Assembly: GCA_018671635.1 (NCBI GenBank)
Contig: JABHHG010000207.1
Coordinates: 1-26,243 of the forward strand
Length of the DNA stretch: 26,243 nt
Direction of reading: 5' to 3'
Source: Fidelibacterota bacterium
Lineage (GTDB): Bacteria; Fidelibacterota; Marinisomatia; SCGC-AAA003-L08; D37C17
In this document: positions 8,190 to 15,969 of the stretch, piece after piece
Position numbering within the stretch: position 1 is the stretch's first letter
Layout of the letters: each line of letters begins with the position of its first letter
Position numbers and translations under genes: made by a program
Notes under the pieces: generated by a model
The model's database searches: none
The model's input: only the letters and a program-made list of their open reading frames with translations
Told to the model about the DNA's origin: nothing

Positions 8190-9279
8190 GGATTTTAAAT
8201 GACTTTTTATATGGTAAATAGAATGATTTCAATTCACCAATTTGTTTTATTCTATCTTCTGCTTGCAAATCAGATGCCTTATTTGTGGCGATTCCATCTT
8301 TCTCAGATCGTTTAAATATTTCCATTAAAGTATCATAAATTCCTTCAGCTTGACTAAATGCGCGTTCACGATTATATCCCCCTAACTCGTTTGACACATT
8401 GATAAGCCCACCTGCATTAATGGCATAATCCGGAGCATAAAGCATTCCCTTTTTCATAACCTCTAAGCCATGAACATCAGGATCCTTTAATACATTATTT
8501 GCAGCCCCTGCAATGACTGAACACTTTAAGCGTGAGATAGTATCATCATTCACGGTTGCTCCCAATGCACATGGTGCATACACATCCACATCAAGGTCGT
8601 AGATTTCATCAAGGCCTACTTTTTTGCCACCATATTTTTTCACCACATTTTCTATGGCATCTTCATGGATGTCTGTGACGAAAAGTTCAGCACCATCTTT
8701 ATACAAAAATTCAGATAAATATGTACCCACGTGACCCAAACCTTGAACCGAAACTTTTAGGCCATCTAATGAATCTCTACCTAATTTTTGTTTAATCGCT
8801 GCTTTCATTCCAACATACACACCGTACGCAGTCACAGGAGATGGATCTCCACTACCGCCTAAGGTTTTAGTAATACCCGTTACATAATTGGTTTCCATAC
8901 GGACATGTTCCATATCTTTCATACTGGTACCAACATCTTCAGCCGTAATATAGCGTCCACCTAAACCTTCAACGAATCGCCCAAAAGATCTAAAAAGATC
9001 TTCAGACTTTTCTTTTTTAGAATCACCAATAATTACTGCTTTACCCCCACCAAGATTTAATCCTGCAATAGCAGCTTTGTATGTCATACCTTTTGACAAA
9101 CGAAGCACATCAACTAATGCTTCTTCTTCTGTGGCATAATTCCACATTCTACATCCACCTAATGCAGGGCCAAGTATAGTATTATGGATAGCCACGATGC
9201 CCCTTAGTCCTGAATGAGGGTCGCAAAAATATGCAATTTGCTCATGACCCATTTTTGTCATTCTTTTAAAAATATCCAA
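8182..9279 (-). CDS. Leucine dehydrogenase (Glu/Leu/Phe/Val dehydrogenase family)
   Basis: NAD-dependent oxidative deamination of branched-chain amino acids to 2-oxo acids (leucine to 4-methyl-2-oxopentanoate). The 365 residues match the Bacillus leucine dehydrogenase size and pattern: GPALGGCRMWNY, MTYKAAIAGLNLGGGKAVI with Lys68 (substrate carboxylate) and Lys80 (catalytic), GRYITAEDVGTSM, SGDPSPVTAYGVY, and a Rossmann turn VQGLGHVGTYL. The start is TTG at 9279: GGAG lies exactly 6 nt upstream (9286-9289), whereas the next in-frame ATG (9261) has none and would remove the first six residues. It sits 12 nt after the acyl-CoA dehydrogenase stop. Valine or phenylalanine specificity cannot be excluded. 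Together with the acyl-CoA genes it points to amino-acid catabolism. Confidence 0.92.
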   Translation of the reverse strand: MDIFKRMTKMGHEQIAYFCDPHSGLRGIVAIHNTILGPALGGCRMWNYATEEEALVDVLRLSKGMTYKAAIAGLNLGGGKAVIIGDSKKEKSEDLFRSFGRFVEGLGGRYITAEDVGTSMKDMEHVRMETNYVTGITKTLGGSGDPSPVTAYGVYVGMKAAIKQKLGRDSLDGLKVSVQGLGHVGTYLSEFLYKDGAELFVTDIHEDAIENVVKKYGGKKVGLDEIYDLDVDVYAPCALGATVNDDTISRLKCSVIAGAANNVLKDPDVHGLEVMKKGMLYAPDYAINAGGLINVSNELGGYNRERAFSQAEGIYDTLMEIFKRSEKDGIATNKASDLQAEDRIKQIGELKSFYLPYKKSFKIRG

Positions 9280-9285
9280 TTTATT

Positions 9286-9289
9286 CTCC
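9286..9289 (-). promoter_or_regulatory. Shine-Dalgarno GGAG deciding the TTG start of leucine dehydrogenase
   Basis: GGAG followed by AATAAA and then TTG: a 6-nt spacer, the same geometry as upstream of aspS. It lies in the 12-nt gap between the two genes. Confidence 0.75.
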
Positions 9290-9291
9290 GT

Positions 9292-10431
9292 TTATTTTAG
9301 CAATGCTCGGGCAATTACTAATCTTTGTATTTCTGATGTACCTTCATAAATCTGTGTAATTTTTGCATCACGCATTAACCGTTCAACACCCGATTCTCTA
9401 ATATATCCATAACCACCGTGAATCTGCACACAATCGGTTGATGCCTTCATGGCAGCTTCTGATGTATATACTTTTGCCATGGATGCCAAATGACCATAGT
9501 CTAGCCCATTTTGTTTTGCCCATGCCGCTTTATGTATCAATAAACGTGCCGTTTCAATATTCATAGCCATGTCTGCCAATTTAAACTGTATGCCCTGATT
9601 TTCAGAAATGGGCTTGCCAAACTGAATTCGTTCCTTAGAATATGAAATAGACGCATCCAATGATGCTTGGGCAATTCCCAATGCTTGAGAAGCGATTCCA
9701 ATACGACCCCCATCAAGGGTTGTGAGTGCAATTTTAAATCCAATGCCTTCTCCGCCTACCAAATTTTCAACTGGAATTTTCACATTATCAAAATACAATT
9801 CACTGGTGTCAGATGCACGTATTCCTAATTTATCTTCAGGCTTTCCAGCCTCAAATCCATCCCACCCTTTTTCAACGATAAAGCATGAAATCCCCTTGTG
9901 CCCTACTCCTGTTTCAGTCATTGCAAATAACATTACAATATCAGAATTTATGCCATTGGTTACCCAATTTTTAGTTCCACTCACCACATAATGGTCACTA
10001 TCTTTTTTGGCCACCGTTCGCATATTTGAAGCATCCGAACCAGATTGTGGCTCAGAAAGTGAATACGCACCAATTTTCTTTCCACTTGCCAATGGCTTTA
10101 AATATTTCTCTTTCTGAAAATCAGAACCAAATTTTTCGAGCAAATAACAAACTAGCGAATTATTTACCGACATTACTACCGAAGCCGATGCATCAACTCG
10201 AGCGATTTCTTCCATAGCCAAAGCATAAGAGACTACATCCATTCCGCCACCATCCCATTCGGTTGAGGTCATCATTCCCATGAAACCTAATTCGCCCATT
10301 TTTTTTATGGCTTCTCGTGGCCAAATCTTCTTTTCATCACGCTCAACTACACGGGGAGCCAATTCATTTATGGCAAAATCTCGGGCAGTTTTCCGAATCA
10401 TTTGTTGCTCTTCTGTCAGTGAAAAATTCAT
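9292..10431 (-). CDS. Acyl-CoA dehydrogenase (short-chain/butyryl-CoA type)
   Basis: FAD enzyme that makes the trans-2,3 double bond in acyl-CoA and passes electrons to ETF. The 379 residues carry AYSLSEPQSGSDAS (flavin/substrate loop), GTKNWVTNG, and the C-terminal QIYEGTSEIQRLVIARALL. The catalytic base is Glu363 in YEGT, the position used by short-, medium- and short-branched-chain enzymes; isovaleryl-CoA dehydrogenase uses a different site and has Ala or Gly there, so leucine-pathway isovaleryl-CoA dehydrogenase is unlikely despite the neighbouring leucine dehydrogenase. The ATG at 10431 is 11 nt after the Hbd stop with only a weak GAG Shine-Dalgarno. No etfA or etfB is seen in the window. 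Confidence 0.95.
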   Translation of the reverse strand: MNFSLTEEQQMIRKTARDFAINELAPRVVERDEKKIWPREAIKKMGELGFMGMMTSTEWDGGGMDVVSYALAMEEIARVDASASVVMSVNNSLVCYLLEKFGSDFQKEKYLKPLASGKKIGAYSLSEPQSGSDASNMRTVAKKDSDHYVVSGTKNWVTNGINSDIVMLFAMTETGVGHKGISCFIVEKGWDGFEAGKPEDKLGIRASDTSELYFDNVKIPVENLVGGEGIGFKIALTTLDGGRIGIASQALGIAQASLDASISYSKERIQFGKPISENQGIQFKLADMAMNIETARLLIHKAAWAKQNGLDYGHLASMAKVYTSEAAMKASTDCVQIHGGYGYIRESGVERLMRDAKITQIYEGTSEIQRLVIARALLK

Positions 10432-10442
10432 TTACATCTCAA

Positions 10443-11288
10443 TTATTTATAATTATAAAATCCATGTCCAGTTTTTCGGCCTAATATTCCAGCAGCAACC
10501 ATCTTTTTTAATAATGGACATGGCCGATATTTACTATCACCCAATTCTCTGTGAAGCACCTCCAAAATTGCCAAACAAACATCTAAGCCAATTAGGTCGG
10601 CTAATGTTAGCGGTCCCATTGGATGCGCCATTCCCAATTTCATTATATCATCTATTGCCTGTGCTTCAGCCACACCTTCCATGAGGCAAAAAATAGCTTC
10701 ATTTATCATGGGCATTAAAATTCGATTTGCCACAAAACCAGGATAATCATTACACTCTACTGCAATTTTATTCATTTTTGCCGATAATTCCTGAACGACT
10801 GAAGCCGTTTCATCACTGGTGAGATGCCCACGGATTACCTCAATTAACTTCATCACTGGCACTGGATTCATAAAATGCATGCCAATCACCTTTTCAGGAC
10901 GATTTGTATTTGATGCAATTTCGGTAATTGAAATTGATGATGTATTGGTGGCAAGAATACAATCTGAATTACAAATTTCATCTAATTCTTTAAATATAGA
11001 TGCTTTGATTTTTGGATTCTCAGTAGCCGCTTCAACTACAATTTGGCAATCTGCAAGTGCATCCATTTCTGTGGATGTAGAAATTAGCCCAATTGCTAAA
11101 TCTTTTTCATCTGCAGAAATTTTTTCTTTCTGAACTTGGCGATCCATATTTTTTGAAATTACAGCTAAACTTTTATCGAGGAACTCAGCATTAATATCTA
11201 CCAATACAACTTCAAGTCCACTTAATGCAGAAACATGGGCAATCCCATTTCCCATTGTACCTGCACCAATGACACCGATTTTATTCAT
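10443..11288 (-). CDS. hbd: 3-hydroxybutyryl-CoA (3-hydroxyacyl-CoA) dehydrogenase
   Basis: NAD(P)-dependent interconversion of 3-hydroxyacyl-CoA and 3-oxoacyl-CoA. The 281-residue size is that of stand-alone Hbd rather than the fused FadB. N-terminal Rossmann GVIGAGTMGNGIAHVSA; catalytic His138 in GMHFMNP and its partner Glu150 in MKLIEVIRG; C-terminal domain with NRILMPMINEA and MGPLTLADLIGLD. The ATG overlaps the thiolase TAA by one base (TAATG), with GGAGAGGG upstream, so the two are co-translated. The gene order thiolase, Hbd, acyl-CoA dehydrogenase follows successive steps of short-chain acyl-CoA metabolism; the crotonase step is missing here. Confidence 0.96.
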   Translation of the reverse strand: MNKIGVIGAGTMGNGIAHVSALSGLEVVLVDINAEFLDKSLAVISKNMDRQVQKEKISADEKDLAIGLISTSTEMDALADCQIVVEAATENPKIKASIFKELDEICNSDCILATNTSSISITEIASNTNRPEKVIGMHFMNPVPVMKLIEVIRGHLTSDETASVVQELSAKMNKIAVECNDYPGFVANRILMPMINEAIFCLMEGVAEAQAIDDIMKLGMAHPMGPLTLADLIGLDVCLAILEVLHRELGDSKYRPCPLLKKMVAAGILGRKTGHGFYNYK

Positions 11289-12469
11289 TACACCCTCTCC
11301 ACGATTACGGCTGATGCTTCACCACCGCCAATGCAAATAGAGACCATTCCACGTTTGGCATCTTTCTGATTCATGGCGTTCAACAATGTACACATAATTC
11401 GTGCACCAGATGCACCAATAGGATGCCCCATTGAAACAGCTCCACCCAACACATTTACTTTTTCTGAATCTAATTTTAGATTTTTTTCAGCCGCCATGGT
11501 CACCACAGCAAATGCCTCATTAATTTCAAAAAGGTCAATGTCAGCCATAGAAAGGCCTGCTTTTTCAACCGCCTTATTCATTGCCTTCACTGGCGCAGTG
11601 GTAAACCATTCTGGTGCATGGGCAGAAGATGCTTGTGATACAATTTTAGCCAGGGGAGTTAACCCCAATTCTTTCGCTTTATCTTCTGACATTAACACCA
11701 CTGCTGCTGCACCATCATTAATAGTACTAGCGTTACCTGCAGTAACTGAACCATCTTTTTCAAATGCTGGACGTAATGCACGCATTTTATCAAAATTTAC
11801 ACGATTAGGCTCTTCATCAACAGAAACAATTACTGGCTCACCTCTTCGCTGAGGCACTGCTACGGGGACAATCTCATTGGCAAATAATCCATTTGAAATG
11901 GCACCTTGAGCACGTGTATATGAGCGTTCTGCAAAATTATCTTGATCTTCACGAGAGAATTCATATTCTTTGGCACAAATTTCAGCACAATTTCCCATAT
12001 GTTGATCGTTATACACATCCCATAGGCCATCGTGAATCATGCCATCAATAAGCTTACCATGACCCAAGCGAATGCCATCACGACTGCCCATTAAATAATG
12101 TGGAGATTGACTCATATTTTCCATGCCACCGGCAACCACTACATCCGAATCTCCTGCTAAAATGGACTGTTGCCCTTGCATGATGGCCTTTAATCCAGAT
12201 CCGCACATCTTGTTGATGGTTAATGTTTCTACATCATTGGGAATCCCAGCATAAATGGCGGCTTGGCGTGCAGGGGCTTGACCTAATCCTGCCGGAAGTA
12301 CACATCCCATAATTACTTCGTCAACATGACTACCATCAAGATTGCATTTATCTAAGGCACCTTTAATAGCTGTTGCTCCCAAATTGGGTGCAGATACTGT
12401 GCTCAACGCGCCCTTGAACGAACCCAATGGTGTACGTGCATATGATACAATTACGACATTTTTTGACAT
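11288..12469 (-). CDS. Acetyl-CoA acetyltransferase / thiolase
   Basis: Thiolase that condenses two acetyl-CoA or cleaves 3-oxoacyl-CoA. The 393 residues hold the full catalytic set: nucleophile Cys89 in NKMCGSGLKAI, His349 in MGHPIGASGARI, and Cys379 in CIGGGEASAV near the C-terminus. Length and motifs fit biosynthetic acetoacetyl-CoA thiolases, but direction (synthesis or beta-oxidation) cannot be read from sequence. The ATG lies 20 nt after the phoH stop; the 3' end overlaps hbd by one base. Confidence 0.95.
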   Translation of the reverse strand: MSKNVVIVSYARTPLGSFKGALSTVSAPNLGATAIKGALDKCNLDGSHVDEVIMGCVLPAGLGQAPARQAAIYAGIPNDVETLTINKMCGSGLKAIMQGQQSILAGDSDVVVAGGMENMSQSPHYLMGSRDGIRLGHGKLIDGMIHDGLWDVYNDQHMGNCAEICAKEYEFSREDQDNFAERSYTRAQGAISNGLFANEIVPVAVPQRRGEPVIVSVDEEPNRVNFDKMRALRPAFEKDGSVTAGNASTINDGAAAVVLMSEDKAKELGLTPLAKIVSQASSAHAPEWFTTAPVKAMNKAVEKAGLSMADIDLFEINEAFAVVTMAAEKNLKLDSEKVNVLGGAVSMGHPIGASGARIMCTLLNAMNQKDAKRGMVSICIGGGEASAVIVERV

Positions 12470-12489
12470 TCTACAATGACTCCAAATTT

Positions 12490-13449
12490 TTACTTTTTAG
12501 GGGATTTAGCATTTTTGCCATAGGCTTTAATAATATCTTTCACCAATCGGTGACGAACTACATCATTTTCATCAAAGAAAACGAAATCAATGCCATCTAC
12601 ATTTTTGAGGATTCGAGTAGCTTCAATTAATCCTGATGAATCACGAGGCGGTAAATCAATTTGAGTAATATCGCCAGTAATAATGGCCTTTGAGGTTACG
12701 CCCAATCGAGTCAAAAACATTTTCATTTGCATTGTAGTGGCATTCTGAGCCTCATCTAAAATCATGAATGCATTATGCAATGTTCGTCCACGCATGTATG
12801 CTAATGGTGCCACTTCAATGGTTCGTTGATCTAAATAGACTTTCAACTTATCACGGGGAATCATATCATTCAATGCATCATAGAGAGGCGTCAAATAGGG
12901 GTCAACTTTTTCTTTCAAATCTCCAGGGAGAAAGCCCAATCGCTCACCCGCCTCTACGGCAGGACGCGTAATTACAATACGCTCAACTTCTTTTCGTTTT
13001 AATGCGGCTACAGCACTGGCTACCGCTTGATAGGTTTTTCCCGTTCCAGCTGGGCCAACAGCAAAGACTATATCATTTTTTTGCACAGCTTCAAAATATA
13101 ACTTCTGTCCTTGGGTTCGGGCAGAAACGACCCCTTGGTGGGTGTGTAGTACAATGGGCATACCTTCACTTGTGGAAGAAACAGTGCCTCCATTTCCACT
13201 TTTGGCCAGACCAATCAGCGACTTCATATCGTCTGTATCAACAAAACCTTTTTGGCTGATGGTAGAAATCATGTCGTTAAAAATGGACTCAATAATTTCC
13301 AATTCAGCCTTTTTGCCATCTAAACTTACAGAATTACCCCGAACCACAATCTTCGTATCAAATTTTGATTCTATGGTCTTAATATTTTCATCACGCATCC
13401 CCACAAAAGCCAGCGGATCAACCTCCGTGATATCAATTTTCTTCTTCAA
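12490..13449 (-). CDS. phoH: PhoH-family ATPase
   Basis: Cytosolic P-loop ATPase with an N-terminal KH-like RNA-binding segment (residues 1-60). Walker A GPAGTGKT at 132-139, TRPAVEAGERLGFLPGDL from about 161, Walker B ILDEAQN at 230-236, and MFLTRLGVTSKAIITGDI. The family is linked to RNA metabolism and in some bacteria to phosphate starvation or ribosome quality control; the exact role is not settled. The frame is closed by a TAA 15 nt upstream of the TTG at 13449, and no ATG occurs before residue 18, so TTG is the only start that keeps the KH strand; AAAAGG precedes it by about 9 nt. It lies immediately downstream of the aspS terminator and heads the thiolase-to-secA run. The common neighbour ybeY is not seen. 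Confidence 0.92.
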   Translation of the reverse strand: MKKKIDITEVDPLAFVGMRDENIKTIESKFDTKIVVRGNSVSLDGKKAELEIIESIFNDMISTISQKGFVDTDDMKSLIGLAKSGNGGTVSSTSEGMPIVLHTHQGVVSARTQGQKLYFEAVQKNDIVFAVGPAGTGKTYQAVASAVAALKRKEVERIVITRPAVEAGERLGFLPGDLKEKVDPYLTPLYDALNDMIPRDKLKVYLDQRTIEVAPLAYMRGRTLHNAFMILDEAQNATTMQMKMFLTRLGVTSKAIITGDITQIDLPPRDSSGLIEATRILKNVDGIDFVFFDENDVVRHRLVKDIIKAYGKNAKSPKK

Positions 13450-13473
13450 TAAATCAACCTTTTATAAATAGGA

Positions 13474-13504
13474 AAAGCCCACTCCCACATGGGGTTTGGG
13501 CTTT
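13474..13504 (-). terminator. Intrinsic terminator after aspS (in phoH leader)
   Basis: AAAGCCCA (13474-13481) pairs perfectly with TGGGCTTT (13497-13504), and inner CCC/GGG pairs extend the stem around an ACAT loop. Read leftwards the stem is followed by TTTTCC then AT-rich DNA, giving a usable U-tract. It lies about 70 nt after the aspS stop and ends 24 nt before the phoH TTG, so it may also act as a leader attenuator. Confidence 0.75.
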
Positions 13505-13544
13505 GTTTCCAAAATATGATAATTCCATTTTCATAAAGCCAAGT

Positions 13545-13573
13545 AATTTACGCATAAATCACTCAGTTTTCAA
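13545..13573 (-). promoter_or_regulatory. Candidate promoter of the phoH run
   Basis: TTGAAA (13568-13573) and TAAATT (13545-13550) with a 17-nt spacer, starting 1 nt after the aspS stop codon. If used, the transcript would begin near 13538 and pass through the hairpin at 13474-13504 before phoH. Matches are 5/6 and 4/6 to the sigma-70 consensus in an AT-rich gap. Confidence 0.35.
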
Positions 13574-13574
13574 A

Positions 13575-15350
13575 TCATCCATCACTATCTTCAATAATAG
13601 ATAAATGTAAATCATCTAACTGCTGTTCATCAACCGGAGATGGCGAATTATCCATAAGAGAAATTGCCGAGGTGGTTTTAGGGAATGCAATCACGTCACG
13701 AATTTGGTTCGACCCCACCAATAACATGACGATTCGATCTAAACCAAATGCCATTCCACCATGAGGAGGTGCACCATATTTGAATGCATTCATGAGGAAA
13801 CCAAATTTCTCATCGGCATCTTCATCACTTATTCCCAATAATGTGAATATTTTAGCTTGCAAATCTTTATCGTGAATACGAATAGAACCGCCGCCCAACT
13901 CATATCCATTCATCACAATATCATATCCTAACGACCGAATGTTTCCAGGGTCAGTATCCATTTTTTCCACATCTTCGGGGTGGGGTGATGTAAAAGGATG
14001 ATGTAGCGCATCCCATCGTTCCGAATCTTCATTCCATTCAACCAGAGGAAAATCAACTACCCACAACGGTGCCCATGCCTTTTCATCAATGAGATTTTCA
14101 CGTTTTGCCAATTCAATTCGCAAGGCACCCAAGGCATTAAATACCACTTTGGCTTTATCGCCAATAATAAAAATCACATCACCATCATTCACCGATAAAT
14201 CAGAAATAATATTTTTTTGAACATCTTCAGGGAAAAATTTACTGATTCCACCATCTAATACACCCGCTTTGCATTTCATCCATGCTAAACCTTTGGCGCC
14301 ATAATAAGTCTTCATTTTGTCCGTTAACTCGTCAATAACCTTTCGGCTATATGATTCAGCATTAGGACACACAACGGCTTTCACGCGACCATCTGCATCC
14401 AAAACGGACTTAAATGCATTGAAGTCGGAGCGTTCAACATAGGATGCAAACTCATTCAGTTCAATTCTAAATCTTGTGTCCGGCTTATCTGAACCATATT
14501 TTTCCAACGCATCATAATAAGTGATCACGGGGAATGATTCTGGCAAATCCACATCCAAAGTGGACTTCCATAAATAACGGGTTAAATTGGTCCCCAATTC
14601 TACTACATCATCTTGCTCAACAAATGACATTTCAATATCAATTTGTGTAAATTCAGGTTGACGGTCTGCCCTGAAATCTTCATCCCTAAAGCATTTTACA
14701 ATTTGGAAATACTTGTCCATGCCCGACACCATAAGCAATTGCTTATACGTTTGGGGGGATTGTGGCAGTGCATAAAATCGACCTTTATGAATTCGGCTGG
14801 GCACTAAAAAATCTCGTGCACCCTCGGGAGTAGATTTCATCAGCACCGGCGTTTCAACTTCGATAAATCCACCATCATTCATAAAATTACGGGTGGCAAT
14901 GGCTGCCTTATGGCGCATGACCATATTACTTTGAAGTTCTTCGGTTCTGAGCTCTAAATATCGATATTTTAACCGATGATCTTCACCTGCAGAATTTCGG
15001 TCATTAATATCAAATGGGGATGGATCCGATTCGTTATAGACTTCTAACTCTGTTACTTCCACATCAATTTCGCCGGTAGGAATATTCGTATTTTTTGCAT
15101 CATCTGGTCGTGCAACTACCATACCGGTAATACCGATTACATCTTCCAGACCCAAGCGTTTTACTTTGGCCAATGCATCTTTGTTTAATGATTCATTAAA
15201 CACAATTTGGGTTTTACCATAACGGTCCCGAAGATCAATGAATCGTAATCCACCTAAATCACGACTTTTAGATATCCACCCATTGAGGGAAATAGTCTCA
15301 CCAATATTAGAGGCGCGCAGTTCACCGCATGTATGCGTACGTTTAATCAA
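13575..15350 (-). CDS. aspS: Aspartyl-tRNA synthetase
   Basis: Class II synthetase that charges tRNA-Asp (possibly also tRNA-Asn; not decidable by eye). The 591 residues match bacterial AspRS: N-terminal anticodon-binding OB fold (THTCGELR ... LNGWISKSRDLGGLRFIDLRDR), motif 2 FRDEDFRADRQPEFTQID at 221-238, a GAD insertion domain in the middle, and motif 3 around GLDR at 536-539. The start is a TTG at 15350 with GGAG 6 nt upstream (15357-15360), an unusually clear case; no ATG lies near. It follows the OsmC gene by 59 nt and ends at the terminator at 13474-13504. Confidence 0.98.
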   Translation of the reverse strand: MIKRTHTCGELRASNIGETISLNGWISKSRDLGGLRFIDLRDRYGKTQIVFNESLNKDALAKVKRLGLEDVIGITGMVVARPDDAKNTNIPTGEIDVEVTELEVYNESDPSPFDINDRNSAGEDHRLKYRYLELRTEELQSNMVMRHKAAIATRNFMNDGGFIEVETPVLMKSTPEGARDFLVPSRIHKGRFYALPQSPQTYKQLLMVSGMDKYFQIVKCFRDEDFRADRQPEFTQIDIEMSFVEQDDVVELGTNLTRYLWKSTLDVDLPESFPVITYYDALEKYGSDKPDTRFRIELNEFASYVERSDFNAFKSVLDADGRVKAVVCPNAESYSRKVIDELTDKMKTYYGAKGLAWMKCKAGVLDGGISKFFPEDVQKNIISDLSVNDGDVIFIIGDKAKVVFNALGALRIELAKRENLIDEKAWAPLWVVDFPLVEWNEDSERWDALHHPFTSPHPEDVEKMDTDPGNIRSLGYDIVMNGYELGGGSIRIHDKDLQAKIFTLLGISDEDADEKFGFLMNAFKYGAPPHGGMAFGLDRIVMLLVGSNQIRDVIAFPKTTSAISLMDNSPSPVDEQQLDDLHLSIIEDSDG

Positions 15351-15356
15351 TTTTTG

Positions 15357-15360
15357 CTCC
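15357..15360 (-). promoter_or_regulatory. Shine-Dalgarno GGAG deciding the TTG start of aspS
   Basis: GGAG, CAAAAA spacer of 6 nt, then TTG. The protein begins KRTHTCGELR right after, as expected for AspRS, so the TTG start is well supported. Confidence 0.8.
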
Positions 15361-15409
15361 GAAAATTAAGGCTGAAATTTAGGCTTTTTTGCCCACTGAA
15401 ACAGGGGAA

Positions 15410-15823
15410 TTATTCTTCAGGATAATGAAAAGTGACCACTTCTTTTAAATCGGGATGGAGACTTTTTGATACGGGGCAATGGTGAGCCGCTCGTTCTAAT
15501 ATGGTTTGATGCTTCTCACTTACGGGCTGAATAAAGGTAATATCTACATGGATTTCTGCAATTCGGCGCGGCTCTTCACCCATTACTTTTTTTACGGTGG
15601 CAAAGGTGCCATCAATATTTATATTTTGAGTGTTGGCGGTAATCCCCATGATAGTGAGCATACAACTACCCAATGCAGAGGCCAACAAATCAGTGGGTGA
15701 AAAGGCTTCACCTTTTCCTTGATTATCAACAGGTGCATCGGTAATAATATCATCGCCAGATTTTAAATGGGTGGACCATGTTCGCAATTCGCCTGAGTAT
15801 ATTATTTCAATTTGATGTTCCAT
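15410..15823 (-). CDS. OsmC-family protein (peroxiredoxin-like)
   Basis: Small dimeric OsmC/Ohr-fold protein, 137 residues, usual length for the family. It has the two family cysteines, Cys54 in ALGSCMLTIMG and Cys116 in HHCPVSKSL, the pair that reduces organic hydroperoxides in characterised members. GEAFSPTDLLASALGSC is the typical central helix. Members of this subgroup (YhfA-like) are poorly characterised, so peroxide reduction is inferred from the cysteines only. ATG preceded by AAAGGA. It is upstream of aspS on the same strand and may share its transcript; the function is unrelated. Confidence 0.9.
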   Translation of the reverse strand: MEHQIEIIYSGELRTWSTHLKSGDDIITDAPVDNQGKGEAFSPTDLLASALGSCMLTIMGITANTQNINIDGTFATVKKVMGEEPRRIAEIHVDITFIQPVSEKHQTILERAAHHCPVSKSLHPDLKEVVTFHYPEE

Positions 15824-15910
15824 TATTCCTTTAATCTTTCACCTCCCCTACAGATTCATTAATAATTTACAATTGATAACTGCTCTCCCATGCCCCTGCC
15901 AAGATAATAA

Positions 15911-15940
15911 AAACTCTGTGTCTTAGTACCTCTGTGGTAA
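15911..15940. repeat. CTCTGTGTCTTAGTACCTCTGTGG dispersed-repeat-like element
   Basis: The 146-nt gap 15824-15969 has no gene. It contains an imperfect internal duplication, CTCTGTGTCTTAGTAC followed by CTCTGTGGTAAAA. From memory, GTGTCTTxGTGxCTxTGTGGT-like strings recur between genes in many unrelated bacterial genomes; this was not searched. It lies directly downstream of the BNR-dockerin gene. Confidence 0.4.
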
Positions 15941-15969
15941 AAATCGAAACCAAAAAACTGACCCTTGTC

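Noticed and set aside
9292..10431. Isovaleryl-CoA dehydrogenase, suggested by the adjacent leucine dehydrogenase
   Set aside because: The catalytic Glu is at the YEGT position, which isovaleryl-CoA dehydrogenases lack.
15351..15409. Terminator or promoter between the OsmC gene and aspS
   Set aside because: AGCCT units here are direct, not inverted, repeats, and no convincing -35/-10 pair was seen.
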